Shown here piece after piece: positions 5,942 through 12,390 of a stretch of 12,390 bases of DNA. Source of the DNA: JBCBJZ01 sp038522635 (GTDB lineage: Bacteria; Pseudomonadota; Alphaproteobacteria; Rhizobiales; Hyphomicrobiaceae). The stretch's first letter is position 1. Every line of letters begins with the position of its first letter. The notes below the pieces were generated by a model, which worked only from the letters and a program-made list of their open reading frames with translations, was not told the DNA's origin and did not search any database. Location: contig JBCBJZ010000113.1 in NCBI GenBank assembly GCA_038522635.1, positions 1 to 12,390 of the forward strand, written 5' to 3'. A program made the position numbers and the translations under genes.

Positions 5942-6814
5942 CTATCCAGCCTCATCCACCGCGATGTTGTCGATCAGCCGCGTCTTGCCGAGATGGGCTG
6001 CCACCAGCACGCGTAAGCTTACGGGCTCGGCCTTGGCGCGCGGCTCTGAGAGCGTGCGCGCATCGCGCAACACCAAATAGTCAAGCTTGAAGCCAGCGCG
6101 CTCGATCACCTTGCGCCCTTGGCCTAGCGCCTTGTCATGGTCATCGCCTGCGCGAACGGCTGCGCTGACCTTTTGCAGTGCCGCGTAAAGCTGGCCTGCC
6201 CGCTTGCGTTCATCGGCGTCAAGATATGCGTTGCGCGATGACATCGCGAGCCCATCACTTTCGCGGATCGTCGGTGCGCCCAAGATCGACATCGGCAAAT
6301 CCAGATCGCGCACGGTTTGCCGAATCACCTGAAGTTGCTGGTAATCCTTTTCGCCGAACACCGCGACGTCGGGCGCCACCTGAACGAACAGCTTCGTGCA
6401 TACCGTCGCCACGCCTGCGAAGAAGTGCGGCCGCGTCTCGCTCTCCAACCCTTGCGCGGCCCCGCGCGGTTCGACCGTGGTGGCGAAGTCGGGCGGGTAC
6501 ATCAGCGCCGGCGTCGGCATCCAAACAAGGTCAACCTGCTTCGCCGCAAGCTTGGCCAAATCGCCCTCATCGTCGCGGGGATAGGTTGCAAAGTCCTCGT
6601 TTGGCGCGAACTGCGTGGGGTTTACGAAGATCGATACGACCGTGCGCGTGCACGCTTCCTTGGCGTGGCGCACCAGGCTCAAGTGGCCGTCGTGCAGCGC
6701 GCCCATGGTCGGCACCAGCGCAATCGTCGCGCCCGCCTCGCGCCACACGCGCACGCGGGTGCGCAGATCATCAAGTTGCGTCGCTATGACGGGGGCCTGC
6801 GTCGTTTCGGTCAT
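5942..6814 (-). CDS. panC: Pantothenate synthetase (pantoate--beta-alanine ligase)
   Basis: Joins pantoate and beta-alanine with ATP through a pantoyl-adenylate, the last step of pantothenate (vitamin B5, CoA precursor) synthesis in the cytoplasm. The 290 residues show the nucleotidyltransferase-fold motifs: VPTMGALHDGH (34-44, the HIGH-like His41 and His44), FVNPTQFAPNEDF (63-75), GEKDYQQLQVIRQ (154-166) and IRESDGLAMSSRN (183-195, the KMSKS-like loop). The length is normal. It is monocistronic here: panB is not adjacent, the GNAT gene converges on it and the PutA-like gene diverges from it. A GAGGA lies 12 nt upstream of the ATG at 6812-6814, which is a little far for an ideal ribosome-binding site. 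The next in-frame ATG is Met37 of the HIGH motif, too late, so I kept this start. Confidence 0.96.
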   Translation of the reverse strand: MTETTQAPVIATQLDDLRTRVRVWREAGATIALVPTMGALHDGHLSLVRHAKEACTRTVVSIFVNPTQFAPNEDFATYPRDDEGDLAKLAAKQVDLVWMPTPALMYPPDFATTVEPRGAAQGLESETRPHFFAGVATVCTKLFVQVAPDVAVFGEKDYQQLQVIRQTVRDLDLPMSILGAPTIRESDGLAMSSRNAYLDADERKRAGQLYAALQKVSAAVRAGDDHDKALGQGRKVIERAGFKLDYLVLRDARTLSEPRAKAEPVSLRVLVAAHLGKTRLIDNIAVDEAG

Positions 6815-7106
6815 CGTCGCCAGCGGTCCTCAAGGTTTAGCGCGGCCAGCCACGGCCCCGGCTCTGTGCCGTAACCGCCTGTTGGCGAGCGCGCGTTCGG
6901 CGCGTCTGCTCGGGCCATTCTGTTATCATATGCGAAACGCGTGTGAGTCGCTGATCATCGCGCACGCGCTGCATGGCTGGTACCCGCCGTTCGCAGGGTT
7001 GAGGCGTACCCCATCGCACCCGCGTGGATGTGATCCGCTTTCCGGTGCGTCCGCCAAAGCCGGATGAGTTCCATATTAAAGCGAGCCCACTGAACCGAGG
7101 ACCAGC
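6815..7106. other. Divergent intergenic region panC / PutA-like gene
   Basis: 292 bp with no credible coding sequence. It must contain promoters for both genes. The only promoter-like string I see is TATGAT on the minus strand (6925-6930), about 110 bp upstream of panC, and it has no good -35 partner. GAGGA at 7097-7101 is the ribosome-binding site of the PutA-like gene. I see no operator palindrome and no riboswitch-like structure. Confidence 0.4.
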
Positions 7107-10100
7107 ATGCGCCCAGCTTGGGAAGCCGCCGCCATCGAGGATCGCGAGCCGCCGCAGCGAACGCCGGGGCGCGAAGAAATCTGGTCCTACCACCTCGCCG
7201 ATGAGCGCCGCGTGGTGGGCGGGCTGATCGAGCGCGCCGTCTACACTGATGATGAGCGCCAACGCATCTTCGATCTGACCCGCCATATCGTGGAGGCCGC
7301 CCGCCGCTCCCCCCACGCGCGCTCCGAGTTTGAAACCCAGATGGCGCGCTTCACGCTCGACACCGACGAGGCGCGCGTGCTCTTCAGCGTGCTCGACGTG
7401 CTGCTGCGCCTTGACAACAGCGCGCACACCGATGCGCTGCTCGCCGATCGCTTGGGCATCGCGGGATGGCCCACATTCGCGAAGGGTGACGGCGATGAAG
7501 CGGACCTGGAAGCGCTGCATACGCGCGATGATGCGAACAACCTCGCGCTGTCGCCTGCGCAACGCCTGATGGCGCGCGCGCGGCAAATGCGCCGTGTGTT
7601 GATGGGCCGTCAGAAAAAGGGAGAAACTGCGCGGCATGACGCCACCGGCGTAGCGGATGAAGCGCCCAACCCGCTGCGTTCTGGCGATGATCCCTTGCGC
7701 ACGGTCGACCGGCTCGTCGCGGTCGCCTCAAACGGTGTCACGCGCGCGAGCCTGCGGCGCACGGCAGATGTGATCGCACAGCATTTGCAAGGCGCCGCCA
7801 CCGTTCAAGAAGGCCTCAAGCGTGCAGCGGCGCTGCAAAGCCAGGGCTTCCGCATCGATCTCGACCTGGCCCAACCGCCCGCGCTGAACGAACAGCAAGC
7901 CGCGAGCGCCCGCGCCGCCGTCCACGAGGCGATCGAAACGATCGCGCGCGCCTGTGCGCCAACCGACAGCGATCACCCTGACGTTCTGATGGAGCGGCCG
8001 AGCCTGTCGATCAGCCTCCCGGCGCTGTGGCCACGATTTGCGCCTGCGCGTGCAGCACTCATCAACCAGGCGCTGGCGCCGGAACTGCGTGCCATTGCAC
8101 AAGCGGCGCGGAACCACGCCATCCCCCTCATCCTGAAGGCTGACACGCAAGCGCAAACCGACATGACGTTGGCGTTGTTCGCAATGCTGTTTGAAGATGA
8201 GGCGCTGCGGGGCTGGTCCGGCCTCGGCCTCACGGTGCAAGCCTACGGCAAGCGCGCGCTCCCCATTTTGAGATGGCTGCGCCGCCTGAGCGCGCGCGAG
8301 AGCAAGCGCATCCCTGTACGCTTGGTGAAGGGCTACGATTGGGATAACGAAATCGCAGCGGCGCAGGATGCCGGGCTTCGCGACTACCCGGTCTTCACGC
8401 GCAAACTGCACACCGACCTGTCCTATCTGACGATGCTACGCTTGGCGCTGTCTGAGCCGCAGACGTTCTATCCGATGATCGCCACGCACGCGCCGCATGC
8501 GATCGCGACCGCACATGTGGTGGGCGGCACGACGCCGTTTGAATTCCAGCTCGCCGACGGTCTCGGCAACGCGCTTGGCGATGAACTGGCCGGCTCGCCT
8601 GGGCTAGGCCGACCAACCCGCGTTGCGCTCAGCATAGGCGCGCGCGCGGACCAGAGACGCGCGGTGCTGCGCAAAGCGCTGGAGCGGGCTGCACCCCACG
8701 GCGCCCTGGCACAAATGGCCAACGCTAACATCGAGCCCGCCGCCCTGGCCGACAATCCCGTCACCAAGGCTGAACGCGCCTGGCAGGCCGGCGGCGGCGG
8801 CCAAGGCCTGCTCCCCACAACATCGAACGTCCGCCCGCTTGCCCAAGACAGCCGGCGGGGGATCGGCGTCGCCCCCGGAAACCCGGAGGACGAGCAGGCC
8901 TTCTTGCGCGCCGTCGAGGACCACCTGGCAAGCTTGGGCGAGGCCGGCCCGATCATCGCAGGCGTCAAACGCGCCGACGCGGACACAGCAACGATCCGCC
9001 GCTGCCCTCACGACTTGCGCCAGCGCATCGGCACCGTCACGACAGCCACCGCCGATGAGGTCGACGTTGCGGTGGCCCACGCCGTTGCCGCCGCGCCCAC
9101 CTGGGACCGCCGTGGCGGTGAGCGTCGGGCGGACCAGTTGGAGCGCGTGGCGGCCCTGTTTGAGCGCGACAAAGCTCGGCTGGTCGCACTGATGGTCCGC
9201 GAAACCGGCATGACCGTACCTTTCGCCTTGCACGACGTGCGCCACGCCATTGATCTTGCCCACCGCAGCGCCCAAGCCGCCCGCGCAGCCTTCGGCTCCA
9301 CCGCGCTCGAAGGTGCCATCCTCGCGCCCGCCGCCCACCACTATCGCAGCCAGGCACGTCGCGGTGTGGGTCCGATCGCCTGCCTGCTGAGCGACATCCA
9401 GCCTTTGAGCGCGCTTGCCGCGACCGCCATGAGCGCGCTCGTTGCGGGCAATCCGGTCATCGTGAAACCGGGCCCGCGTTCAACGCTGACCATGGCGGTG
9501 GCGGTTGAGCTGATGTTGGAAGCGGGCATACCGGCCGCCACGTGCCAGCTCTTGACCGGCCCCGCAGCGCTTGGCGGCACCCTCGTCGCCCACGCCTCTA
9601 CGGCTGGCGTTGTCATGACAGGGCGCACAGCGACGGCGGCGCACATCGCCCAGGCGCTCGCCATGGGAGAGCGATACCGCGCCGCCTTCGTCGCGCACGA
9701 CGGCGGCCTGAACGCGCTCATCGCCGATGCGAGCGCTGATCCCCACCAGGTCGCGCAGACGGCCATAGAAACCTCGTTCGCCTACGCCGGTCAAAGCTGC
9801 CAAGCCACCCGCGCGATCTTCGTGGATGAGCGCATGGCCGATCAGGTCTGCGCGCTCATCGGCACCATGATCGAGACGCTTCGGCTTGGCGATCCGCTCG
9901 ATCCCGAAACCGACATCGGGCCGGTGCTGAGCGAACTTGTCCAGGATGAAGTCGAAGCGCACAAAATGCGCTTGCGGCGTGAGGCGCGCGAGATCATCGA
10001 TCTGCCGGAGGAGCCGCACACCTGCATCGGTACGTTCGTCACGCCAGGTGCGTTCGAGGTTGAAACGCTGCAGGCGCTGCCAACCGTGATGCACGGGCCG

Positions 10101-10436
10101 GTGGTGCATGTGTTGCGTTACCAGGCGAGCCGTCTGCGCGAGGTTTGCGAAGCGCTGAACGAGCATGGCTATCACCACGCGCTGCACGTGTTGACCGCAT
10201 CGGGCGCGACGCTGCGCAGCGTGCGCGAACACGCGAACGCGAGGCGCTTGATCGTCAACGGCGTCTCGCGTTACGCAGCACCGCTCAGCATGGCGCCTCA
10301 CCACGCTGGCGATCACATGGCCGCCATGACCGCAATGCCGGGAAGCGCTGCCGCGATCCAGGCCTTCACCTACGCGCGCCAGACCAGCTTTGAGCTGACC
10401 ACTGGTGCTGATGGGCTGCCCGCGCTGTTGGCATAA
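7107..10436 (+). CDS. PutA-like bifunctional protein with degenerate active sites
   Basis: The 1109 residues have the PutA layout: arm/alpha domain (about 30-200), proline dehydrogenase barrel (about 200-545), linker and aldehyde dehydrogenase domain (about 610-1090). No N-terminal ribbon-helix-helix is present. PutA normally oxidises proline to glutamate using FAD and NAD. Kept motifs are LTVQAYGKR (375-383), RLVKG (405-409), YPVFTRKLHTD (427-437), IATH (458-461), VIVKP (784-788) and the ALDH cysteine Cys898 in AGQSCQA. Aligned from memory to E. coli PutA, the proline site is altered: K329 is Ser303, D370 is Lys344, Y437 is Asp411, Y540 is Ala507, Y552 is Ala519 and R556 is Lys523, while R555 (Arg522) and E559 (Glu526) remain. 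In the ALDH domain the oxyanion Asn is Ile764, the general base Glu is His864 and ExFGP is VMHGP (994-998). The PFGG motif is lost. GAGGA lies 5 nt before the ATG. The frame is intact, so it is probably a diverged or non-catalytic homologue. Confidence 0.88.
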   Translation: MRPAWEAAAIEDREPPQRTPGREEIWSYHLADERRVVGGLIERAVYTDDERQRIFDLTRHIVEAARRSPHARSEFETQMARFTLDTDEARVLFSVLDVLLRLDNSAHTDALLADRLGIAGWPTFAKGDGDEADLEALHTRDDANNLALSPAQRLMARARQMRRVLMGRQKKGETARHDATGVADEAPNPLRSGDDPLRTVDRLVAVASNGVTRASLRRTADVIAQHLQGAATVQEGLKRAAALQSQGFRIDLDLAQPPALNEQQAASARAAVHEAIETIARACAPTDSDHPDVLMERPSLSISLPALWPRFAPARAALINQALAPELRAIAQAARNHAIPLILKADTQAQTDMTLALFAMLFEDEALRGWSGLGLTVQAYGKRALPILRWLRRLSARESKRIPVRLVKGYDWDNEIAAAQDAGLRDYPVFTRKLHTDLSYLTMLRLALSEPQTFYPMIATHAPHAIATAHVVGGTTPFEFQLADGLGNALGDELAGSPGLGRPTRVALSIGARADQRRAVLRKALERAAPHGALAQMANANIEPAALADNPVTKAERAWQAGGGGQGLLPTTSNVRPLAQDSRRGIGVAPGNPEDEQAFLRAVEDHLASLGEAGPIIAGVKRADADTATIRRCPHDLRQRIGTVTTATADEVDVAVAHAVAAAPTWDRRGGERRADQLERVAALFERDKARLVALMVRETGMTVPFALHDVRHAIDLAHRSAQAARAAFGSTALEGAILAPAAHHYRSQARRGVGPIACLLSDIQPLSALAATAMSALVAGNPVIVKPGPRSTLTMAVAVELMLEAGIPAATCQLLTGPAALGGTLVAHASTAGVVMTGRTATAAHIAQALAMGERYRAAFVAHDGGLNALIADASADPHQVAQTAIETSFAYAGQSCQATRAIFVDERMADQVCALIGTMIETLRLGDPLDPETDIGPVLSELVQDEVEAHKMRLRREAREIIDLPEEPHTCIGTFVTPGAFEVETLQALPTVMHGPVVHVLRYQASRLREVCEALNEHGYHHALHVLTASGATLRSVREHANARRLIVNGVSRYAAPLSMAPHHAGDHMAAMTAMPGSAAAIQAFTYARQTSFELTTGADGLPALLA

Positions 10437-10592
10437 GGCGTCGCGCGACGGTCCGTTTGCCGGCTTCATCACCACCATGTTATGCCCTGCCGCCGACGAT
10501 GTCATGGCCGCCGGCCATGCACTGGCGCCAAGCGCCGGTCGGCCTGCCGCGCGCATACGCCCTTTTGATCCAACCGAACGCAAAGCACCCCC
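10437..10592. other. Intergenic spacer with two consecutive hairpins
   Basis: 156 bp between the PutA-like gene and pccB. It contains the paired stem-loops described at 10503-10539 and no clear promoter. A short CCCTTTTGATCC segment lies downstream of them (10559-10570). pccB may have its own transcript start here or be read from upstream. Confidence 0.4.
10503..10539. promoter_or_regulatory. Tandem stem-loops upstream of pccB
   Basis: Hairpin A is CATGGCC (10503-10509), loop GCC, GGCCATG (10513-10519), a perfect 7-bp stem. Hairpin B follows after one base: ACTGGCGC (10521-10528), loop CAA, GCGCCGGT (10532-10539), an 8-bp stem with one T.G wobble. No T-run follows B, so this looks less like an intrinsic terminator than like a leader structure, a processing or stability element, or a pair of binding sites. 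Confidence 0.5.
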
Positions 10593-12155
10593 ATGTCCGA
10601 CACGAGCTCTGCCGCCCCCCTTCCCACCGACGTCATCGCTGACCTCGAAGAGCGCCGACGCGTCGCCCGCAAAGGCGGCGGTGATCGGCGCATCAATGCC
10701 CAGCATGGCCGTGGTAAGCTGACTGCACGCGAGCGCATCGCGCTGCTGCTCGATGAGGGTTCATTTGAAGAGTTCGACATGTTCGTGGAGCACCGCTGCA
10801 CGGACTTCGGCATGCAGGAGACGACCTTCCCCGGCGATGGTGTGGTGACCGGCTGGGGCACGATCAACGGCCGCGTGGTCTACCTGTTCGCCAAGGACTT
10901 CACCGTGTTCGGCGGCTCGTTGTCGGAGACGCACGCGCGCAAGATCACCAAAATCCAGGACATGGCGCTCACCAACCGTGCGCCGATCATCGGGCTTTTC
11001 GATGCCGGTGGCGCGCGTATTCAAGAAGGCGTCGCGGCGTTGGCGGGCTACGGCGAAGTCTTTCTGCGCAACGTGCTCGCCTCAGGCGTCGTGCCGCAGA
11101 TCTCCGTGATCATGGGCCCGTGCGCGGGCGGCGATGTTTATTCGCCCGCCATGACCGACTTCATCTTCATGGTCCGTGACCGCAGCTACATGTTCGTGAC
11201 CGGGCCGGACGTGGTCAAAACGGTGACCAATGAGGAAGTCACCGCCGAAGAACTGGGTGGCGCCAGCGTCCACACCACCCGCTCCTCGATCGCGGACCGC
11301 GCTTACGACAACGACGTTGAAGCGTTGCTGCAAATGCGGCGCCTGATGGATTTCCTACCCTCCAACAACACCGACGGCGTGCCGCTGCTGCCGACCAAGC
11401 AAGCCTCCGAAGCGCCCGATCGATCGCTCGACACGTTGGTGCCCGCAAACCCCAACCAGCCCTACGACATGAAAGAGCTGATCGGCAAAATCGCGGATGA
11501 AGGGGACTTCTTCGAGATCCAGGAGGCGTTCGCGGCCAACATCGTCACCGGCTTTGGCCGCATGGAGGGGCAGACGGTGGGCTTCGTCGCCAACCAACCG
11601 TTGGTGCAGGCGGGGGTCCTGGACGCCGATGCGTCGCGCAAGGCGGCCCGCTTCGTACGCTTTTGCGACTGCTTTGAGATCCCGCTCGTCACGCTGGTCG
11701 ATGTGCCGGGCTTTCTGCCGGGCACCGCACAGGAGTACGGCGGGCTGATCAAACACGGCGCGAAGCTGCTGTTCGCCTACGCCGAGGCGACCGTCCCCAA
11801 GGTCACGGTGATCACGCGCAAGGCCTACGGCGGCGCCTACGATGTGATGAGCTCCAAGCACATCCGAGGCGATGTGAATTACGCTTGGCCCTCAGCCGAG
11901 ATCGCAGTGATGGGCGCGAAGGGCGCAGCGGAAATCCTCTACCGCTCCGAGCTCGGTGATGCCGCCAAGATCCAAGGGCGGATCGATGAATACCAGGCGC
12001 GGTTCGCCAACCCACAGATCGCGGCCGAGCGCGGTTTCATCGACGACATCATCTTACCGCGCAACACGCGAATGCGGGTTTGCCGGGCCCTGAACATGCT
12101 GCGCACAAAGGCGCAGACGAACCCGTGGAAGAAGCACGACAACATCCCGCTTTAG
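10593..12155 (+). CDS. pccB: Propionyl-CoA carboxylase beta (carboxyltransferase) subunit
   Basis: Transfers CO2 from carboxybiotin to propionyl-CoA to give methylmalonyl-CoA, in complex with a biotin-carrying alpha subunit (pccA, not in this window). The 520 residues contain both halves of the crotonase-like carboxyltransferase fold. The N-terminal half has HGRGKLTARERIALLLD (38-54), FDAGGARIQEGV (136-147) and MGPCAGGDVYSPAM (174-187). The C-terminal half has DVPGFLPGTAQEYGGLIKHG (370-389) and RKAYGGAYDVM (409-419). Asp417 in AYDVM is at the position reported in Streptomyces PccB to favour propionyl-CoA over longer acyl groups. The end KKHDNIPL is typical of PccB. The ATG at 10593 has a poor ribosome-binding site but fits the family start. 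The stop codon TAG lies inside a 16-bp tandem repeat. A related acyl-CoA carboxylase specificity cannot be fully excluded. Confidence 0.95.
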   Translation: MSDTSSAAPLPTDVIADLEERRRVARKGGGDRRINAQHGRGKLTARERIALLLDEGSFEEFDMFVEHRCTDFGMQETTFPGDGVVTGWGTINGRVVYLFAKDFTVFGGSLSETHARKITKIQDMALTNRAPIIGLFDAGGARIQEGVAALAGYGEVFLRNVLASGVVPQISVIMGPCAGGDVYSPAMTDFIFMVRDRSYMFVTGPDVVKTVTNEEVTAEELGGASVHTTRSSIADRAYDNDVEALLQMRRLMDFLPSNNTDGVPLLPTKQASEAPDRSLDTLVPANPNQPYDMKELIGKIADEGDFFEIQEAFAANIVTGFGRMEGQTVGFVANQPLVQAGVLDADASRKAARFVRFCDCFEIPLVTLVDVPGFLPGTAQEYGGLIKHGAKLLFAYAEATVPKVTVITRKAYGGAYDVMSSKHIRGDVNYAWPSAEIAVMGAKGAAEILYRSELGDAAKIQGRIDEYQARFANPQIAAERGFIDDIILPRNTRMRVCRALNMLRTKAQTNPWKKHDNIPL

Positions 12156-12184
12156 CGTTTGGCCGCTTTAGCGTTTGGCCGCTT
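12147..12184. repeat. 16-bp tandem repeat spanning the pccB stop codon
   Basis: The unit GCTTTAGCGTTTGGCC occurs at 12149-12164 and again, without a mismatch, at 12165-12180. Matching flanks (CC on the left, GCTT on the right) give about 2.4 copies. The pccB stop TAG (12153-12155) is in the first copy. Because 16 is not a multiple of 3, the second TAG is out of frame. It is probably a recent slippage duplication. Confidence 0.85.
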
Positions 12185-12198
12185 CAGGTGGCATGACC

Positions 12199-12249
12199 TG
12201 AGCCGAAGAGTGAACGGCACCACACAGGCTTAGATGTCGGTTCGGCTCA
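12199..12249. terminator. Perfect 9-bp inverted repeat downstream of pccB
   Basis: TGAGCCGAA (12199-12207) and TTCGGCTCA (12241-12249) are exact reverse complements, separated by 33 nt, about 44 bp after the pccB stop. In RNA this would make a stem with a large loop. It may be part of a termination region or a site bound by a dimer. There is no U-tract and the loop is long for an intrinsic terminator. Confidence 0.35.
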
Positions 12250-12344
12250 ACGCATACCCGACTCAAAGTTCGCAAACGGCGCGCGCCCGATGACAGCGTG
12301 CGGCCACAGCGCCCTCATGCCGCCACGTCGTCACGCGCGCCCGC

Positions 12345-12378
12345 TGGCACCCGGCACTTGGCACCTGGTCTTGGCACC
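12345..12378. repeat. Heptameric GGCAC repeats at the right edge
   Basis: The 7-nt unit YGGCACY appears in direct succession at 12345, 12352 and 12359 and once more at 12372 after a degenerate 6-nt copy. The rest of 12250-12390 contains no gene or RNA that I can identify, and the array may continue past the window. Confidence 0.5.
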
Positions 12379-12390
12379 GGGCCGGCGCGC

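Noticed and set aside
6837..7637. 266-codon minus-strand open frame spanning the panC / PutA-like spacer
   Set aside because: It covers the spacer and the start of the PutA-like gene antisense, and nothing in it resembles a protein family.
8604..9341. 245-codon minus-strand open frame
   Set aside because: Shadow of the ALDH part of the PutA-like gene; no recognisable motif or ribosome-binding site.
9480..10706. 408-codon minus-strand open frame opposite the PutA-like gene and pccB
   Set aside because: It runs across the intergenic region and both genes antisense. Its His/Arg/Gly-rich composition mirrors plus-strand codons. No family motif is seen.
1..12390. CRISPR array, tRNA, rRNA or prophage genes
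   Set aside because: I saw no spaced direct repeats of CRISPR length, no tRNA-like cloverleaf or CCA end, no rRNA signature and no phage structural genes.

Overview
The window is GC-rich chromosomal DNA of an alphaproteobacterium. It is most likely from Hyphomicrobiales (Rhizobiales) or a close relative. This is inferred from the ispH-thrB-rnhA gene order, the kinase-fold homoserine kinase, the high G/C third positions and the biotin-dependent PccB-type carboxyltransferase. I could not run a database search, so the taxonomy is a judgement from family resemblance. Most of the window is chromosomal core metabolism. A mobile element is visible only at the left edge.

Layout, left to right. (1) Positions 1-208 hold the right end of an IS3-family insertion sequence: the C-terminal tail of its DDE transposase and a terminal inverted repeat ending 7 bp from the rnhA stop codon. 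(2) Positions 216-2729 (minus strand) form a tight operon ispH-thrB-rnhA, with gaps of 4 bp or less and one ATGA overlap: isoprenoid synthesis, threonine synthesis and RNase HI. (3) Positions 2730-3215 are a long divergent intergenic region with a 24-bp imperfect tandem repeat just upstream of ispH and two inverted repeats on the side of the next gene. (4) Positions 3216-3875 (plus) encode an uncharacterised lipoprotein. (5) Positions 4039-5914 (plus) form a three-gene translationally coupled set: a GcvH-like protein without the lipoyl-lysine, a NodB-type polysaccharide deacetylase and a GNAT acetyltransferase. (6) Positions 5942-6814 (minus) carry panC, convergent with the GNAT gene. (7) Positions 7107-10436 (plus) encode a PutA-like bifunctional protein whose proline and aldehyde active sites have both lost many signature residues. 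(8) Positions 10593-12155 (plus) encode the carboxyltransferase (beta) subunit of propionyl-CoA carboxylase. (9) Positions 12156-12390 are non-coding as far as I can see and rich in short repeats.

The two most unusual points are homologues of well-known enzymes that have lost catalytic residues. The GcvH-like protein has Asp60 where the lipoylated lysine should be, and sits in an operon with a deacetylase and an acetyltransferase rather than with gcvT/gcvP. The 1109-residue PutA-like protein keeps its fold, FAD-framework motifs and the ALDH cysteine, but has substitutions at most proline-binding residues, the oxyanion-hole Asn, the general-base Glu and the NAD-ribose Glu. Both reading frames are intact, which argues against recent pseudogenes and for altered or non-catalytic roles.
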